NCBI GenBank assembly: GCA_043820105.1
Contig: JBDREC010000006.1
Location: 1-60,968 of the forward strand
DNA length: 60,968 nt
Direction of reading: 5' to 3'
Origin: JBDREC01 sp043820105 [NCBI: Pseudomonadota bacterium]
Lineage (GTDB): Bacteria > Bdellovibrionota_F > JAHFAK01
Positions within the stretch are counted from its first letter, which is position 1; each line of letters opens with the position of its first letter. A program made the position numbers and the translations under genes. Shown here piece by piece: positions 8,007 through 16,388 of the stretch. The notes beneath the pieces are model-generated. The model had not been told where the DNA came from and made no database searches. It was given only the letters and a program-made list of their open reading frames with translations.

Positions 8007-8849
8007 TTAAAACTTAAAGCTAACTTTTCCTGAAAAGGAGTTTTGATCAAATATTTTATCATACTCTCCTGTAAGAGCTACCATAGCAAAACAGAACTGT
8101 AAGCCAGCGAAAAAGTGAAGATCTGTTCCAGATTCTGTAATAGTTGAAATCACAGGCGTTGAAGATATACTAGCAGCAACTAATGCATCAGCTTCTCCAT
8201 TTCTTGATAAGAATCCGATACCTGTATATGGTTCAATTGATATAGGCCCAGCAGGAGGAAATTTTCCAGATAAAGACAGGTTGAATCCCCAAGTAGTTCC
8301 ACTTATTTTTGAATCATAAGATCCACTTGCTGACACTCCTGAAATTGAAGCAGAGGTTGTTTGTTCAACACCTAAATTAAAATTTGAAAAGGTAAAACGA
8401 GGTGCCAAATTTAAAAATGGAACATAACCCATTATTGGAATCATATCCAAAAGCTTTTTAGCTGACCAAAAAACATTTCCACCGAAATTATAAAAACCAA
8501 TGCCTGCAACTGTTGGCAAATAAAAGCCTTGAAGTTCAAGACCAACATCAATTACTGGAATTCCAAAAGCTGCATAAAGTTGGGGAGCAGGTAAAAAGCC
8601 TGGCAAGCTCTCTCCACCTGGCAAAGCCTTAAAAATGGTAGACTCAGTTGCATTTGTTGCAACACCAATTTCAAAGCCAAAAACCTTGCCTTTTGAAGAG
8701 GCTCCATTTAATGGACGCATAGCAAAGGTTGCGTTTGCCCCTTTTAAAATGCTTTCAGCCTGGGATGTTGTGAAAGATTGAAATTCAACTGCCTGAAGTG
8801 TAAATGAAAAAGCAAAAACAAGCGCAAATACAATAAATTTCCTAATCAT
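8007..8849 (-). CDS. Predicted outer-membrane beta-barrel protein
   Basis: The 280-residue protein has a clear signal peptide (MIRKFIVFALVFAFSFTLQA, cleavage near residue 20) and AAGGAG before the ATG. The mature part alternates polar and hydrophobic residues with many Gly, Phe and Tyr. The last strand ends ...SFSGKVSFKF with a terminal Phe, a classic outer-membrane insertion signal. Its pattern resembles the DUF6588-type proteins I know from Gram-negative predators, but that match is loose. It stands alone with a long upstream spacer. A small porin or surface-barrel role is inferred. Confidence 0.65.
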   Translation of the reverse strand: MIRKFIVFALVFAFSFTLQAVEFQSFTTSQAESILKGANATFAMRPLNGASSKGKVFGFEIGVATNATESTIFKALPGGESLPGFLPAPQLYAAFGIPVIDVGLELQGFYLPTVAGIGFYNFGGNVFWSAKKLLDMIPIMGYVPFLNLAPRFTFSNFNLGVEQTTSASISGVSASGSYDSKISGTTWGFNLSLSGKFPPAGPISIEPYTGIGFLSRNGEADALVAASISSTPVISTITESGTDLHFFAGLQFCFAMVALTGEYDKIFDQNSFSGKVSFKF

Positions 8850-9259
8850 AGAAACACTCCTTTAAAAATTTAAAAACATACATTTTTCTATATATTCTTT
8901 TTAATTTTAATCAATTGTTTTTTTATATTTGTCAGAAATTGGGAATTAAGATTATTTGAAATCGTAGAAAAATTATTTTATGGCCGTTCAATTGAATCTT
9001 CACATAAAGTATGATAATTATTTACTTATTAAATTGGCTTTATATTCCTCTGAAAAAGACATTTCATTTGAAATGATGAAACTATCTTCTATTTAATTTA
9101 AATGATGTGGATCTTAACAATAAAGATATAAAAAGCTCAGTTTGAAAAATGACAAATGAAGAAATTGATATGGCAATAAAGGCTTCAATGGAAACTAAAA
9201 AATCATAGGAAAAATGATTCGTAAGTGTACCAATTTTGCGTCCCTTTAGTGTGCCATTT
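8850..9259. other. Intergenic region with dehydrogenase-gene remnant
   Basis: No intact gene lies here. The left part is AT-rich upstream sequence of the barrel protein. The right part contains a degraded partial copy of the P5C dehydrogenase gene at 9101-9216. Confidence 0.5.
9101..9216 (+). pseudogene. Partial degraded copy of the P5C dehydrogenase gene
   Basis: At 9152-9213 the sequence repeats, with few differences, the stretch at 10093-10154 of the intact dehydrogenase gene. It encodes EEIDMAIKASMETKKS, then a stop where the intact gene has Trp (TGG to TAG). The segment just before it (9101-9135) resembles the intact gene around 9918-9950, so the middle was deleted. The copy is 650 bases upstream of the intact gene and in the same orientation. 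Confidence 0.8.
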
Positions 9260-9583
9260 TCATGTCCCAGCCACACAACTATCATATACATTATTATCGA
9301 AATTCGATCCATCTGCGCAGCTCCCACTTGTCACACCAGTACCTGAAGCGCAGCTAAGCCTGGGATATGAACCGATATTGCCATTTCCCTGGAAACACAT
9401 ATTCGCCCAACTACTTACATAACCACCACTACTACAATCAGCTCCTTCTGAGTTTAAACCTCCCCCTTCCGCACAGCAAAGTACTTGCGATCCAATCTGG
9501 GTAGCAGCTGATCCATTCGCAACACAGGCGGCTTCAGTTGGATTAATATCAATATTGTGAATTTTAGGAATAGTGTATTTCAT
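9260..9583 (-). CDS. Small CxxG-repeat peptide 3 (candidate RiPP precursor)
   Basis: From the ATG at 9583 (GGAGAAG just upstream) the product is 107 residues and begins MKYTIPKIHNIDIN, again a Y-x-x-P-x-[IL] leader-like motif. Eight Cys follow; six are in CxxG (CAEG, CSSG, CFQG, CASG, CADG, CVAG), one is CVANG, and one is the first of a CC pair. The core is Gly, Ser and Asn rich. It shares design but little exact core sequence with the peptides at 3117 and 3618, as expected of a diversified precursor family. No transporter or maturase lies beside it. The upstream sequence contains heptamer and octamer arrays. Confidence 0.65.
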   Translation of the reverse strand: MKYTIPKIHNIDINPTEAACVANGSAATQIGSQVLCCAEGGGLNSEGADCSSGGYVSSWANMCFQGNGNIGSYPRLSCASGTGVTSGSCADGSNFDNNVYDSCVAGT

Positions 9584-9701
9584 TTCTTCTCCGGAAATTA
9601 ATTTATTCTTTGGCCAAGCTAATACATAACTTTCAATTTTGCAAAGAGAAAAAGAAAATGTGGCGTCCAAGAATCAAGCAAAAATATGCCACCCACAATT
9701 A

Positions 9702-9770
9702 ATTCAAAATTCAAGATTCAAAATTCAAAATTAAACCCCATGTTCTCTTGTTCCCCTGCGCTCTTGTTCT
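9702..9770. repeat. Heptamer (ATTCAAR x4) plus octamer (CTTGTTCC-like x4) arrays
   Basis: Four tandem heptamers ATTCAAA/ATTCAAG (9702-9729) are followed about ten bases later by four octamers (CATGTTCT, CTTGTTCC, CCTGCGCT, CTTGTTCT; 9739-9770). The same composite, same order and orientation, follows the dehydrogenase gene at 11500-11577. Confidence 0.9.
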
Positions 9771-9859
9771 CTATTTTCATTTCCTGCTTTACAAACCCAA
9801 TTTAATTTAATATCAACCTTGCACATAACTGAAACTAGATTTTAAAAATGGAGGTATCT

Positions 9860-11494
9860 ATGACCAATTCTATCTTTAATATCCCTACACCAGGAAACGA
9901 ACCTATTTTCCCTTATAATGATCAAGATTTTAATAAAAAGATATTAAAAGATCATCTAGAACTTATGAGCTCAAAGGAAATTGAAATTCCTTTAATTATT
10001 GCTGGAGAAGAAATTAAGACAGGCAAAACAGCAACAAATGTTATGCCACATAATCATAAACATGTTCTCTGCACATATCATCAAGCAACAGCCAAAGAAA
10101 TTAATATGGCAATAAAGGCTTCAATGGAAGCTAAAAAGTCATGGGAAAAGATGGCTTGGCAAGATAGAGCTTCAATCTTTTTAAGAGCTGCTGAACTGCT
10201 TGCTAATAAATATAGACCAATTCTAAATGCCGCTACAATGCTTGGTCAAAGTAAAAATGTCTATCAAGCAGAAATTGATTCAGCATGTGAGCTCATTGAT
10301 TTCTGGCGTTTTAATCCAAAATATATGGAAAAATTATATGCTGAACAACCCCCGATTTCTCCAGTTGGAATGTGGAACAGAGTAGAAGCAAGGGCATTAG
10401 AAGGCTTTATTTTTGCAATCACTCCTTTTAATTTCACTTCAATTGCAGGAAACTTGCCAACAGCTCCTGCTATGATGGGAAATACTGTTGTTTGGAAACC
10501 AGCATCTTCAGCTGTTTATTCTGCTTATTATATTATGCAAATTCTTAAAGAAGCAGGCCTTCCTGATGGAGTTATAAACTTTATTCCATGTCGTGGTTCA
10601 GACATGGGTAACACAGTTGTTACAAACCCAGACTTTGCAGGTGTTCATTTCACAGGTTCAACAGAAGTTTTCCAAGGAATTTGGAAAGATGTTGGTCTAA
10701 ATATCGATAAATTTAAAACCTATCCAAGAATTGTTGGCGAAACAGGTGGCAAAGACTTTATTTTTGCACATAAAAGTGCAGATGAAGCAGTTGTTCAAAC
10801 AGCCATGGTTAGAGGTGCCTTTGAATATCAAGGACAAAAATGTTCAGCAGCAAGCCGTGCTTATATTCCAGAATCAATTTGGAATAATATAAAATCTGGT
10901 TTCTTAAGTGACGTTGAAAGCCTTAAAATGGGTGATGTTATGGATTTTAGAAACTTTGTTAATGCTGTCATTGACAAATCAGCATTTAAAAACATCACTT
11001 CTTATATTGATTATGCCAAAAATGATCCTGATTCAGAAATCATAGCTGGTGGTGAATATGATGATTCTGTTGGATATTTTATTAAACCAACAGTCATTCT
11101 TGCCAAGAAGCCTGATACCAAAACAATGCAAGAAGAAATATTTGGCCCTGTTTTAACATTATATGTGTACAATGATGCAGATTTTGAAAAAACTCTAGAT
11201 ATTTGCGACAACACTTCACCTTATGCTTTAACAGGTGCAATCTTAGCAAATGAAAGAGAAGCTATCAACATAGCATATGACAAGCTTACTCACGCGGCTG
11301 GAAACTTCTATATAAATGACAAACCAACTGGAGCAGTTGTTGGACAACAACCTTTTGGTGGAAGCCGAGCTTCAGGCACAAATGACAAAGCAGGAAGCAT
11401 GCTTAACTTACAAAGATGGGTTTCCCAAAGAACAGTAAAAGAAAACTTTAACCCTCCAACAAGCTACGAATACCCTTTCATGGAAGCAGAGTAA
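9860..11494 (+). CDS. L-glutamate gamma-semialdehyde (P5C) dehydrogenase
   Basis: The 544-residue enzyme (ATG at 9860, GGAGG five bases upstream; the earlier ATG at 9848 overlaps the ribosome site) belongs to the aldehyde dehydrogenase superfamily. It has the length and motifs of 1-pyrroline-5-carboxylate dehydrogenase. Seen are FAITPFNFTSIAGN, the NAD-site segment FTGSTEVF, VGETGGKDF with the general-base Glu, and the catalytic-Cys segment FEYQGQKCSAASR. FGGSRASGTNDKAG near the C-terminus is typical of this family. It oxidises glutamate semialdehyde to glutamate with NAD in proline catabolism. No proline dehydrogenase is adjacent. The gene is flanked on both sides by the same composite short-repeat array, and a degraded partial copy lies upstream. 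Confidence 0.93.
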   Translation: MTNSIFNIPTPGNEPIFPYNDQDFNKKILKDHLELMSSKEIEIPLIIAGEEIKTGKTATNVMPHNHKHVLCTYHQATAKEINMAIKASMEAKKSWEKMAWQDRASIFLRAAELLANKYRPILNAATMLGQSKNVYQAEIDSACELIDFWRFNPKYMEKLYAEQPPISPVGMWNRVEARALEGFIFAITPFNFTSIAGNLPTAPAMMGNTVVWKPASSAVYSAYYIMQILKEAGLPDGVINFIPCRGSDMGNTVVTNPDFAGVHFTGSTEVFQGIWKDVGLNIDKFKTYPRIVGETGGKDFIFAHKSADEAVVQTAMVRGAFEYQGQKCSAASRAYIPESIWNNIKSGFLSDVESLKMGDVMDFRNFVNAVIDKSAFKNITSYIDYAKNDPDSEIIAGGEYDDSVGYFIKPTVILAKKPDTKTMQEEIFGPVLTLYVYNDADFEKTLDICDNTSPYALTGAILANEREAINIAYDKLTHAAGNFYINDKPTGAVVGQQPFGGSRASGTNDKAGSMLNLQRWVSQRTVKENFNPPTSYEYPFMEAE

Positions 11495-11499
11495 AAATA

Positions 11500-11577
11500 A
11501 TTCAAAATTCAAGATTCAAGATTCAAAATTAAAGACTATGTTCCCTTGTTCTCCTGCGATCTTGTTCCCTTGATCTC
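11500..11577. repeat. Heptamer (ATTCAAR x4) plus octamer (x5) arrays
   Basis: Four heptamers ATTCAAA/ATTCAAG (11500-11527), ten bases, then five octamers (ATGTTCCC, TTGTTCTC, CTGCGATC, TTGTTCCC, TTGATCTC; 11538-11577). It starts five bases after the dehydrogenase stop and mirrors the array at 9702-9770 in order and orientation. Confidence 0.9.
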
Positions 11578-11594
11578 TTTTTTTTAATAATTTC

Positions 11595-11621
11595 TTGATA
11601 TCTATTTTATAAATATATAAT
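11595..11621 (+). promoter_or_regulatory. Putative promoter for prepilin operon
   Basis: TTGATA (11595-11600) and TATAAT (11616-11621) are separated by 15 bases, a little short. The ATG at 11634 is 12 bases past the -10, so the predicted 5' leader is about 5-6 bases with no Shine-Dalgarno. Confidence 0.45.
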
Positions 11622-11633
11622 CTTTTGCACATT

Positions 11634-12245
11634 ATGAAAAGAATAACAAATAAACACAAGGGTTTTACTCTTATTGAACTACTTGTTGCAGTCACAATTT
11701 CAGGGTTTATTGTTGCAGGTTGCTATCAACTCTTTATTAACCAGGCAAAACTTTCCTCATACGAGCAGTTTGTTACAGCTGGACAGCATGACTTAAGAAC
11801 AGCTGTGGATATAATGGCCGTTAACCTTGAAAGAGCAGCATATAATATCAGAAAAGACATAGTATTAGGCACTCCTCTTAAACAATATGCGGATCCTTCA
11901 ATAATAATCGGTTTTTGGATTAATCATGATGAAGATACTGATACTTTAGACCGTGGTGAATTCATAGAATATGAATTTATTGAAGCTCAAAAAGAAGTTG
12001 TTGTAGTTGTTCAGGAAGGAGATGCTCCTACTACATTTCTTGAAAATGTGGATACCTTTGAAATTGCTTATTACAGTGACCTTTTTGATGACACTAAAAT
12101 AGTAGCTGACCCTGCATTAAACTATGATAGAATTGAACGAATAGTCCTTTCAATAAGAGTTAAAATCAAAGACATGACCAAACCTTCAAGCGAGTGGAAA
12201 ACAAGGAGTTTAAAACGTGAAATTGTACCGTTTAATATCAATTAA
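11634..12245 (+). CDS. Type IV prepilin-like protein (PilW-like)
   Basis: The 203-residue protein (ATG at 11634) has a class III prepilin leader: a short basic stretch, then HKG|FTLIELLVAVTISGF with the conserved Glu at +5 of the mature N-terminus and a ~20-residue hydrophobic helix. The C-terminal half is acidic and beta-rich, with a repeated-Val EFIEAQKEVVVVVQEG, as in minor pilins. Such proteins prime or modify type IV pili after processing by the PilD peptidase. The next gene overlaps by 29 bases. No pilus motor or secretin genes lie in the window, so this is a detached minor-pilin operon. Confidence 0.8.
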   Translation: MKRITNKHKGFTLIELLVAVTISGFIVAGCYQLFINQAKLSSYEQFVTAGQHDLRTAVDIMAVNLERAAYNIRKDIVLGTPLKQYADPSIIIGFWINHDEDTDTLDRGEFIEYEFIEAQKEVVVVVQEGDAPTTFLENVDTFEIAYYSDLFDDTKIVADPALNYDRIERIVLSIRVKIKDMTKPSSEWKTRSLKREIVPFNIN

Positions 12246-13752
12246 AAAAAATGATGGAATAATTCTGCTATTTGCCTTAATGGTTTTAACAATAATCTCT
12301 GTAATGATGATTGGTCTTTTAATTACAACTGGTGGTGAAAAAGAAGTGCTATCCAAAGATAAAATAGCACTTGACCTTAGAAACGCTTGTATTTCTACAA
12401 TTAACCAAGGATTAAGAGACTTAATAGATGATCTTGGTGCAAGTGATTATAATTTTAACCCGATATTAAATGATATAAATATTTTGCCTATACCTTATGA
12501 TAATAATGCTGAAAGTCTCGATGTCCAACTTATTAAATATATTCCTTATAATGATCCAGCACCTAATCTTCCCATTATGCCTTCTGATCCATCGATTAAA
12601 GTAAAACTATCTATAAAAGACAATGATATTTTTCTTAATGACAGTGTCAACTTAGATGAAAATGGTGGTGGCACTCCTGCCTATAATCTGCTTGAAGATA
12701 AAGATAATCACATTCTACTGGTAGCAGAAGCTAGCAAGGGAACTTTTTCAAAAAAGATGATTGCAAAAGTAAAGCTTGAAAATGAAGCTAATAATTATGC
12801 AATGCTTGCTCAAAATGATATATTTACAGGAGCGGCCGGTTATCTGGTAACATCTGGCTCCTATGGTGACATTCGCTCAAATAAAGGAAATATTAACTTT
12901 TCAAATGCTGATGCTGCATCAAAAATTGAATATGATTTATACGCAGGACAAACCATAGAAATGGGTTCCATTCCAGCTGGCAATTATGGCGCTACCTATC
13001 CAGCTACAACTCAATTCCAAATGCAACCAGCTTCTGATCCGTTTGTTAAAGTTGATGCCCTGCAATATTGTCAATATCTTCAAAAATATGCTCCAGCAAA
13101 TACGATGTATTATTTAAATAATTCAGATTTTAAATGTTACAATATTTCAGGGAAAGCAAGCTGCCTCGATACTACAAGTCAAGTTGACTGTGCTGCTGTT
13201 ACAAATTGGGCCTGGTCTGGCGCAATGAGCCGGTGGGAAAAAAACGGAACTGTGAAAAACGCAATTTTCTTTGTAAAGGGTAATGCTGCCTTAACCACTG
13301 CAATAGGTACCAGCAATAATCCATGGGAAGCTACAATTATCAGTACAGGAAAGATAGATGTTATTAGTGGAGATGTTATAGTTAAACCTCACCTGTATGG
13401 GCAAAACTTTCTTTTTATTACTAATTTCGATGCCACACCAAATACAACTGATATTATTTTGAATGGCAGTAATCTAAGCCCAACCCCACAATTTGGTAGA
13501 TATAGACCAGGAATAATTCTATCAGGAGAAGATGTAATAATATTAAATTACCCAAAAGTTAGAGGGACTATCATCTCAATGGGTGCAATAAACATAACAG
13601 CGGGTGCAATCTTAAATATTGAATATAATGGAAGGCTGCAACCATTTCCACAAGTTGTGTTAAATAATCTCTCATCAGGTTCGCTAATGTTTGGCTCAAA
13701 CCTATATCCAAAGGTAATGAAGATGTTTGAAACATGGAAAAGTCCAAGGTAA
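12217..13752 (+). CDS. PilX-like pilus assembly / surface protein
   Basis: The 511-residue product starts at a GTG inside the end of the prepilin gene and has an N-terminal KNDGIILLFALMVLTIIS (residues 11-28). This is the degenerate prepilin-like helix seen in PilX-type proteins, with Gly and hydrophobics but no ELL. The remaining 480 residues are extracytoplasmic, rich in Asn, Asp and Tyr, with two Cys pairs near residues 300-325. Repeating beta segments (LTTAIGTSNNPWEATIIST, then VISGDVIVKPHLY) suggest a beta-helix-like fold. The overlap with the PilW-like gene implies coupled synthesis. Adhesin or pilus-tip function is inferred. Confidence 0.65.
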   Translation: MKLYRLISIKKNDGIILLFALMVLTIISVMMIGLLITTGGEKEVLSKDKIALDLRNACISTINQGLRDLIDDLGASDYNFNPILNDINILPIPYDNNAESLDVQLIKYIPYNDPAPNLPIMPSDPSIKVKLSIKDNDIFLNDSVNLDENGGGTPAYNLLEDKDNHILLVAEASKGTFSKKMIAKVKLENEANNYAMLAQNDIFTGAAGYLVTSGSYGDIRSNKGNINFSNADAASKIEYDLYAGQTIEMGSIPAGNYGATYPATTQFQMQPASDPFVKVDALQYCQYLQKYAPANTMYYLNNSDFKCYNISGKASCLDTTSQVDCAAVTNWAWSGAMSRWEKNGTVKNAIFFVKGNAALTTAIGTSNNPWEATIISTGKIDVISGDVIVKPHLYGQNFLFITNFDATPNTTDIILNGSNLSPTPQFGRYRPGIILSGEDVIILNYPKVRGTIISMGAINITAGAILNIEYNGRLQPFPQVVLNNLSSGSLMFGSNLYPKVMKMFETWKSPR

Positions 13753-13809
13753 TACTACCTTTAAAGTTGTATTTTTTATTAAATGAAATAGCAAAGAAAG
13801 GAATTACTT

Positions 13810-16134
13810 ATGAACTTTGAGATCATCGAAAAAAAGCTGCTGGCTGATAAGACTTATAAGTTTAAAGTTTATGCCCCCTTAATTGCTAAGAAACGCCAAC
13901 CAGGCCAATTTATTATTATTACTCCTTTTCCCAGAGGTGAAAGAATTCCAATTACTCTAGCAGGTTCTGACGATGATGAAGGCACCATTACCTTTGTTAT
14001 TCAAACTGTTGGTAAAACAACTTCATTAATCGCAGCTCATTTCAATGAAGGTGATGCTTTTTTTGGCATTTTAGGCCCCCTTGGAGAACCAAGTCATATA
14101 AAAGATTATAAAACTGCTATTTGCATTGGCGGTGGTTATGGAACTGCTGCTATAATTCCAATAGCTAAAGCCTTAAAAGAAGCTGGTAATAAAGTGATCT
14201 CAATCATTGGAGCAAGAGAAAAAACCCTTTTAATTATGGAAGAAGAATTAAAAGCCTGCTCAGATGAGCTTTATATTTCAACAAATGATGGAAGCAAGGG
14301 AAAAAAGGGCTTTGTAACAGATGTATTAAATGAGATAATACAAAAAGAGAAAATTGGTGTGTGCTTTGGAATTGGTCCAGTTCCAATGATGAAAGCATGT
14401 TCAGATATGACCAAACCTCATGAAATTTTGACCTATGTAAGTTTAAATGCGATCATGGTTGATGGAACGGGAATGTGTGCCTCTTGTAGGGTTGAAGTTG
14501 ATGGCACTGTTAAATTCGCCTGTTTTCATGGTCCAGATTTTGATGGTCATAAAGTAAATTTTGAAGAACTAATAAAAAGGCAAACTCTATATAAAGAACA
14601 AGAGAAAGTAGCCTTTGATAGATATATAAAAGAACCAACTTTTGATTCTTCCCCTATCTCGCAAAAGCTTGAATTAAAAGGAACAGCTGTTGATAATTGC
14701 TCAGGACAATGCAATTCTCCTGTTTCTGGCATTTCAGTAAAAGATAGGATGGCAATTGAAAAACAGAAAATGCCAGAACAAGAACCTAATGTTAGAAATA
14801 AAAATTTTGATGAAGTTAATCTGGGATATTCAGTAAATGCGGCAATGCTTGAAGCAGCAAGGTGTATTCAATGCAAAAATCCTGCTTGTATTGATGGCTG
14901 CCCTGTTAAGATTGATATTCCCAAATTTATCAAAAAAATTGAAGATGGTAATTTTATTGAATCCTTAGAAACAATGAAGGAAGCGAATTCCTTGCCTGCT
15001 ATTTGTGGAAGGGTTTGCCCCCAAGAAGAACAATGTGAAAAATATTGTGTTTTAGGAAAAAAACGTGAACCTGTTTCAATTGGAAGACTTGAAAGATTTA
15101 TAGCTGATTATGGAATAAGATATGGTGATGGTGATAATGTTGAAAAACCAAATTTAAATGGAAAAAAAGTAGCTATTGTTGGTTCAGGTCCAGCAGGTTT
15201 AACAGCAGCTGGAGAACTAGCTAAGCTTGGCTATGAAGTTAAAGTTTATGAAGCACTGCACATGTTTGGTGGGGTGTTAATTTATGGAATCCCTGAATTC
15301 AGACTTCCCAATGAAATTGTAAGTTATGAAATTGAATATTTAAAAAAACTAGGTGTTGAATTTGAAGCTAATGCTTTGATTGGCAGAATTTCAACTCTTG
15401 ATGAGCTCTTAGAGTCAGGCTTTGATATGGTATTTTTAGGAACAGGTGCTGGTCTTCCCTGGATGCTCAATATTCCTGGTGAAAACCTTGGCGGTGTTTA
15501 TACAGCCAATGAGTTTTTAACAAGAATTAATATGATGAGAGCTAATAAGTTTCCAGAATATGACACTCCAATAACTGTTGGGAAAAAAGTTGCTGTTTTA
15601 GGAGCTGGCAATACTGCAATGGATGCAGCTAGAACCTCTATAAGAATGGGCGCTAGTGAGGTTTCAATTGTTTACAGAAGGACCAGACATGAAGCTCCAG
15701 CAAGAAATGAAGAAATTCTGCATGCTGAAGAAGAAGGTGTTAAATTCTTATATTTAACAGCCCCAACAAAATTTATTGGAAATGAAGACAACTTAGTTAC
15801 TCATATGGAAGTTTTAAAAATGGAGCTTGGAGAGCCTGATTCTTCTGGCAGAAGACGCCCAGTCCCAGTAGCAGGATCCGAAACTAAACTGGAAGTTGAT
15901 ACAGTTATTTCAGCTTTAGGCTTTGGTGTAAATCCGCTTATTCCATCAATGACTAAAGATTTGGAAACAGATAAGTGGGGGGTTGTAATTGTTGATGCAA
16001 CTACTGGCAAAACATCAAAAGACAAGGTTTATGCAGGCGGTGATGTCATAACAGGTGGAGCTACAGTTATTTTAGCAATGGGGCAGGCTAAGGTTGCTGT
16101 TGAGAGTATGCACAAGGAAATGATGAAAAAATAG
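13810..16134 (+). CDS. Fused NfnA-NfnB-type ferredoxin:NADP oxidoreductase
   Basis: The 774-residue protein joins two subunits that are usually separate. Residues 1-~280 are an FNR-like FAD/NAD domain (FIIITPFPRGERIPITLAG; GGGYGTAAIIPIAKAL) with a C-terminal [2Fe-2S] site (GTGMCASCRVEV...FACFHGP). Residues ~300-774 are a GltD/NfnB-like unit. It has [4Fe-4S] Cys clusters (RCIQCKNPACIDGCPV; CGRVCPQEEQCEKYC), an FAD motif GSGPAGLTAAGELA, an NADPH motif GAGNTAMDAARTS and a C-terminal GGDVITGGATVILAMGQAK. NfnAB couples NADH, reduced ferredoxin and NADP by electron bifurcation in anaerobes; a fused GltA-like role is the alternative. AAAGGAAT precedes the ATG. The gene stands alone. Confidence 0.88.
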   Translation: MNFEIIEKKLLADKTYKFKVYAPLIAKKRQPGQFIIITPFPRGERIPITLAGSDDDEGTITFVIQTVGKTTSLIAAHFNEGDAFFGILGPLGEPSHIKDYKTAICIGGGYGTAAIIPIAKALKEAGNKVISIIGAREKTLLIMEEELKACSDELYISTNDGSKGKKGFVTDVLNEIIQKEKIGVCFGIGPVPMMKACSDMTKPHEILTYVSLNAIMVDGTGMCASCRVEVDGTVKFACFHGPDFDGHKVNFEELIKRQTLYKEQEKVAFDRYIKEPTFDSSPISQKLELKGTAVDNCSGQCNSPVSGISVKDRMAIEKQKMPEQEPNVRNKNFDEVNLGYSVNAAMLEAARCIQCKNPACIDGCPVKIDIPKFIKKIEDGNFIESLETMKEANSLPAICGRVCPQEEQCEKYCVLGKKREPVSIGRLERFIADYGIRYGDGDNVEKPNLNGKKVAIVGSGPAGLTAAGELAKLGYEVKVYEALHMFGGVLIYGIPEFRLPNEIVSYEIEYLKKLGVEFEANALIGRISTLDELLESGFDMVFLGTGAGLPWMLNIPGENLGGVYTANEFLTRINMMRANKFPEYDTPITVGKKVAVLGAGNTAMDAARTSIRMGASEVSIVYRRTRHEAPARNEEILHAEEEGVKFLYLTAPTKFIGNEDNLVTHMEVLKMELGEPDSSGRRRPVPVAGSETKLEVDTVISALGFGVNPLIPSMTKDLETDKWGVVIVDATTGKTSKDKVYAGGDVITGGATVILAMGQAKVAVESMHKEMMKK

Positions 16135-16195
16135 TCGTAAGTCGTTAGTCGTTAGTCGTAAGAAGCACTTACCACTTACTGCTTACCACTTACCA
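16134..16195. repeat. Two consecutive heptamer arrays: GTCGTWA x4 and CTTACCA x4
   Basis: GTCGTAA, GTCGTTA, GTCGTTA, GTCGTAA (16134-16161, the first base being the last base of the stop codon) are followed by CTTACCA, CTTACTG, CTTACCA, CTTACCA (16168-16195). The second family is the same heptamer (rotated) as the 20-copy array at 19441. Confidence 0.9.
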
Positions 16196-16214
16196 CTTTA
16201 AAAAAGGATTAAAT

Positions 16215-16388
16215 ATGAAAAAGTTATTATTGTTATTATTAGTGTTAACATTTTTTACAATTAGTTGTTCATGCAAAAAACCTTGCACAAAGGAAACTGA
16301 TTGGGATAAGGTGAAGCAGGACAGGGAAAAAGCTATGCAAGAGCTTGATGAAAATGTTGAAAACAATGAGGAAGAAGCACAAGAATAA
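16215..16388 (+). CDS. Small lipoprotein
   Basis: This 57-residue gene has AAGGATT before its ATG and a signal sequence MKKLLLLLLVLTFFTISC with a lipobox-like TIS|C at residue 18, so it should be lipidated and membrane anchored. The mature part has CSCKKPC and a charged, Glu-rich tail (KAMQELDENVENNEEEAQE) likely to be helical. Its stop overlaps the RdgB start (TAATG), so it is translated with that gene. The function is unknown. Confidence 0.7.
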   Translation: MKKLLLLLLVLTFFTISCSCKKPCTKETDWDKVKQDREKAMQELDENVENNEEEAQE

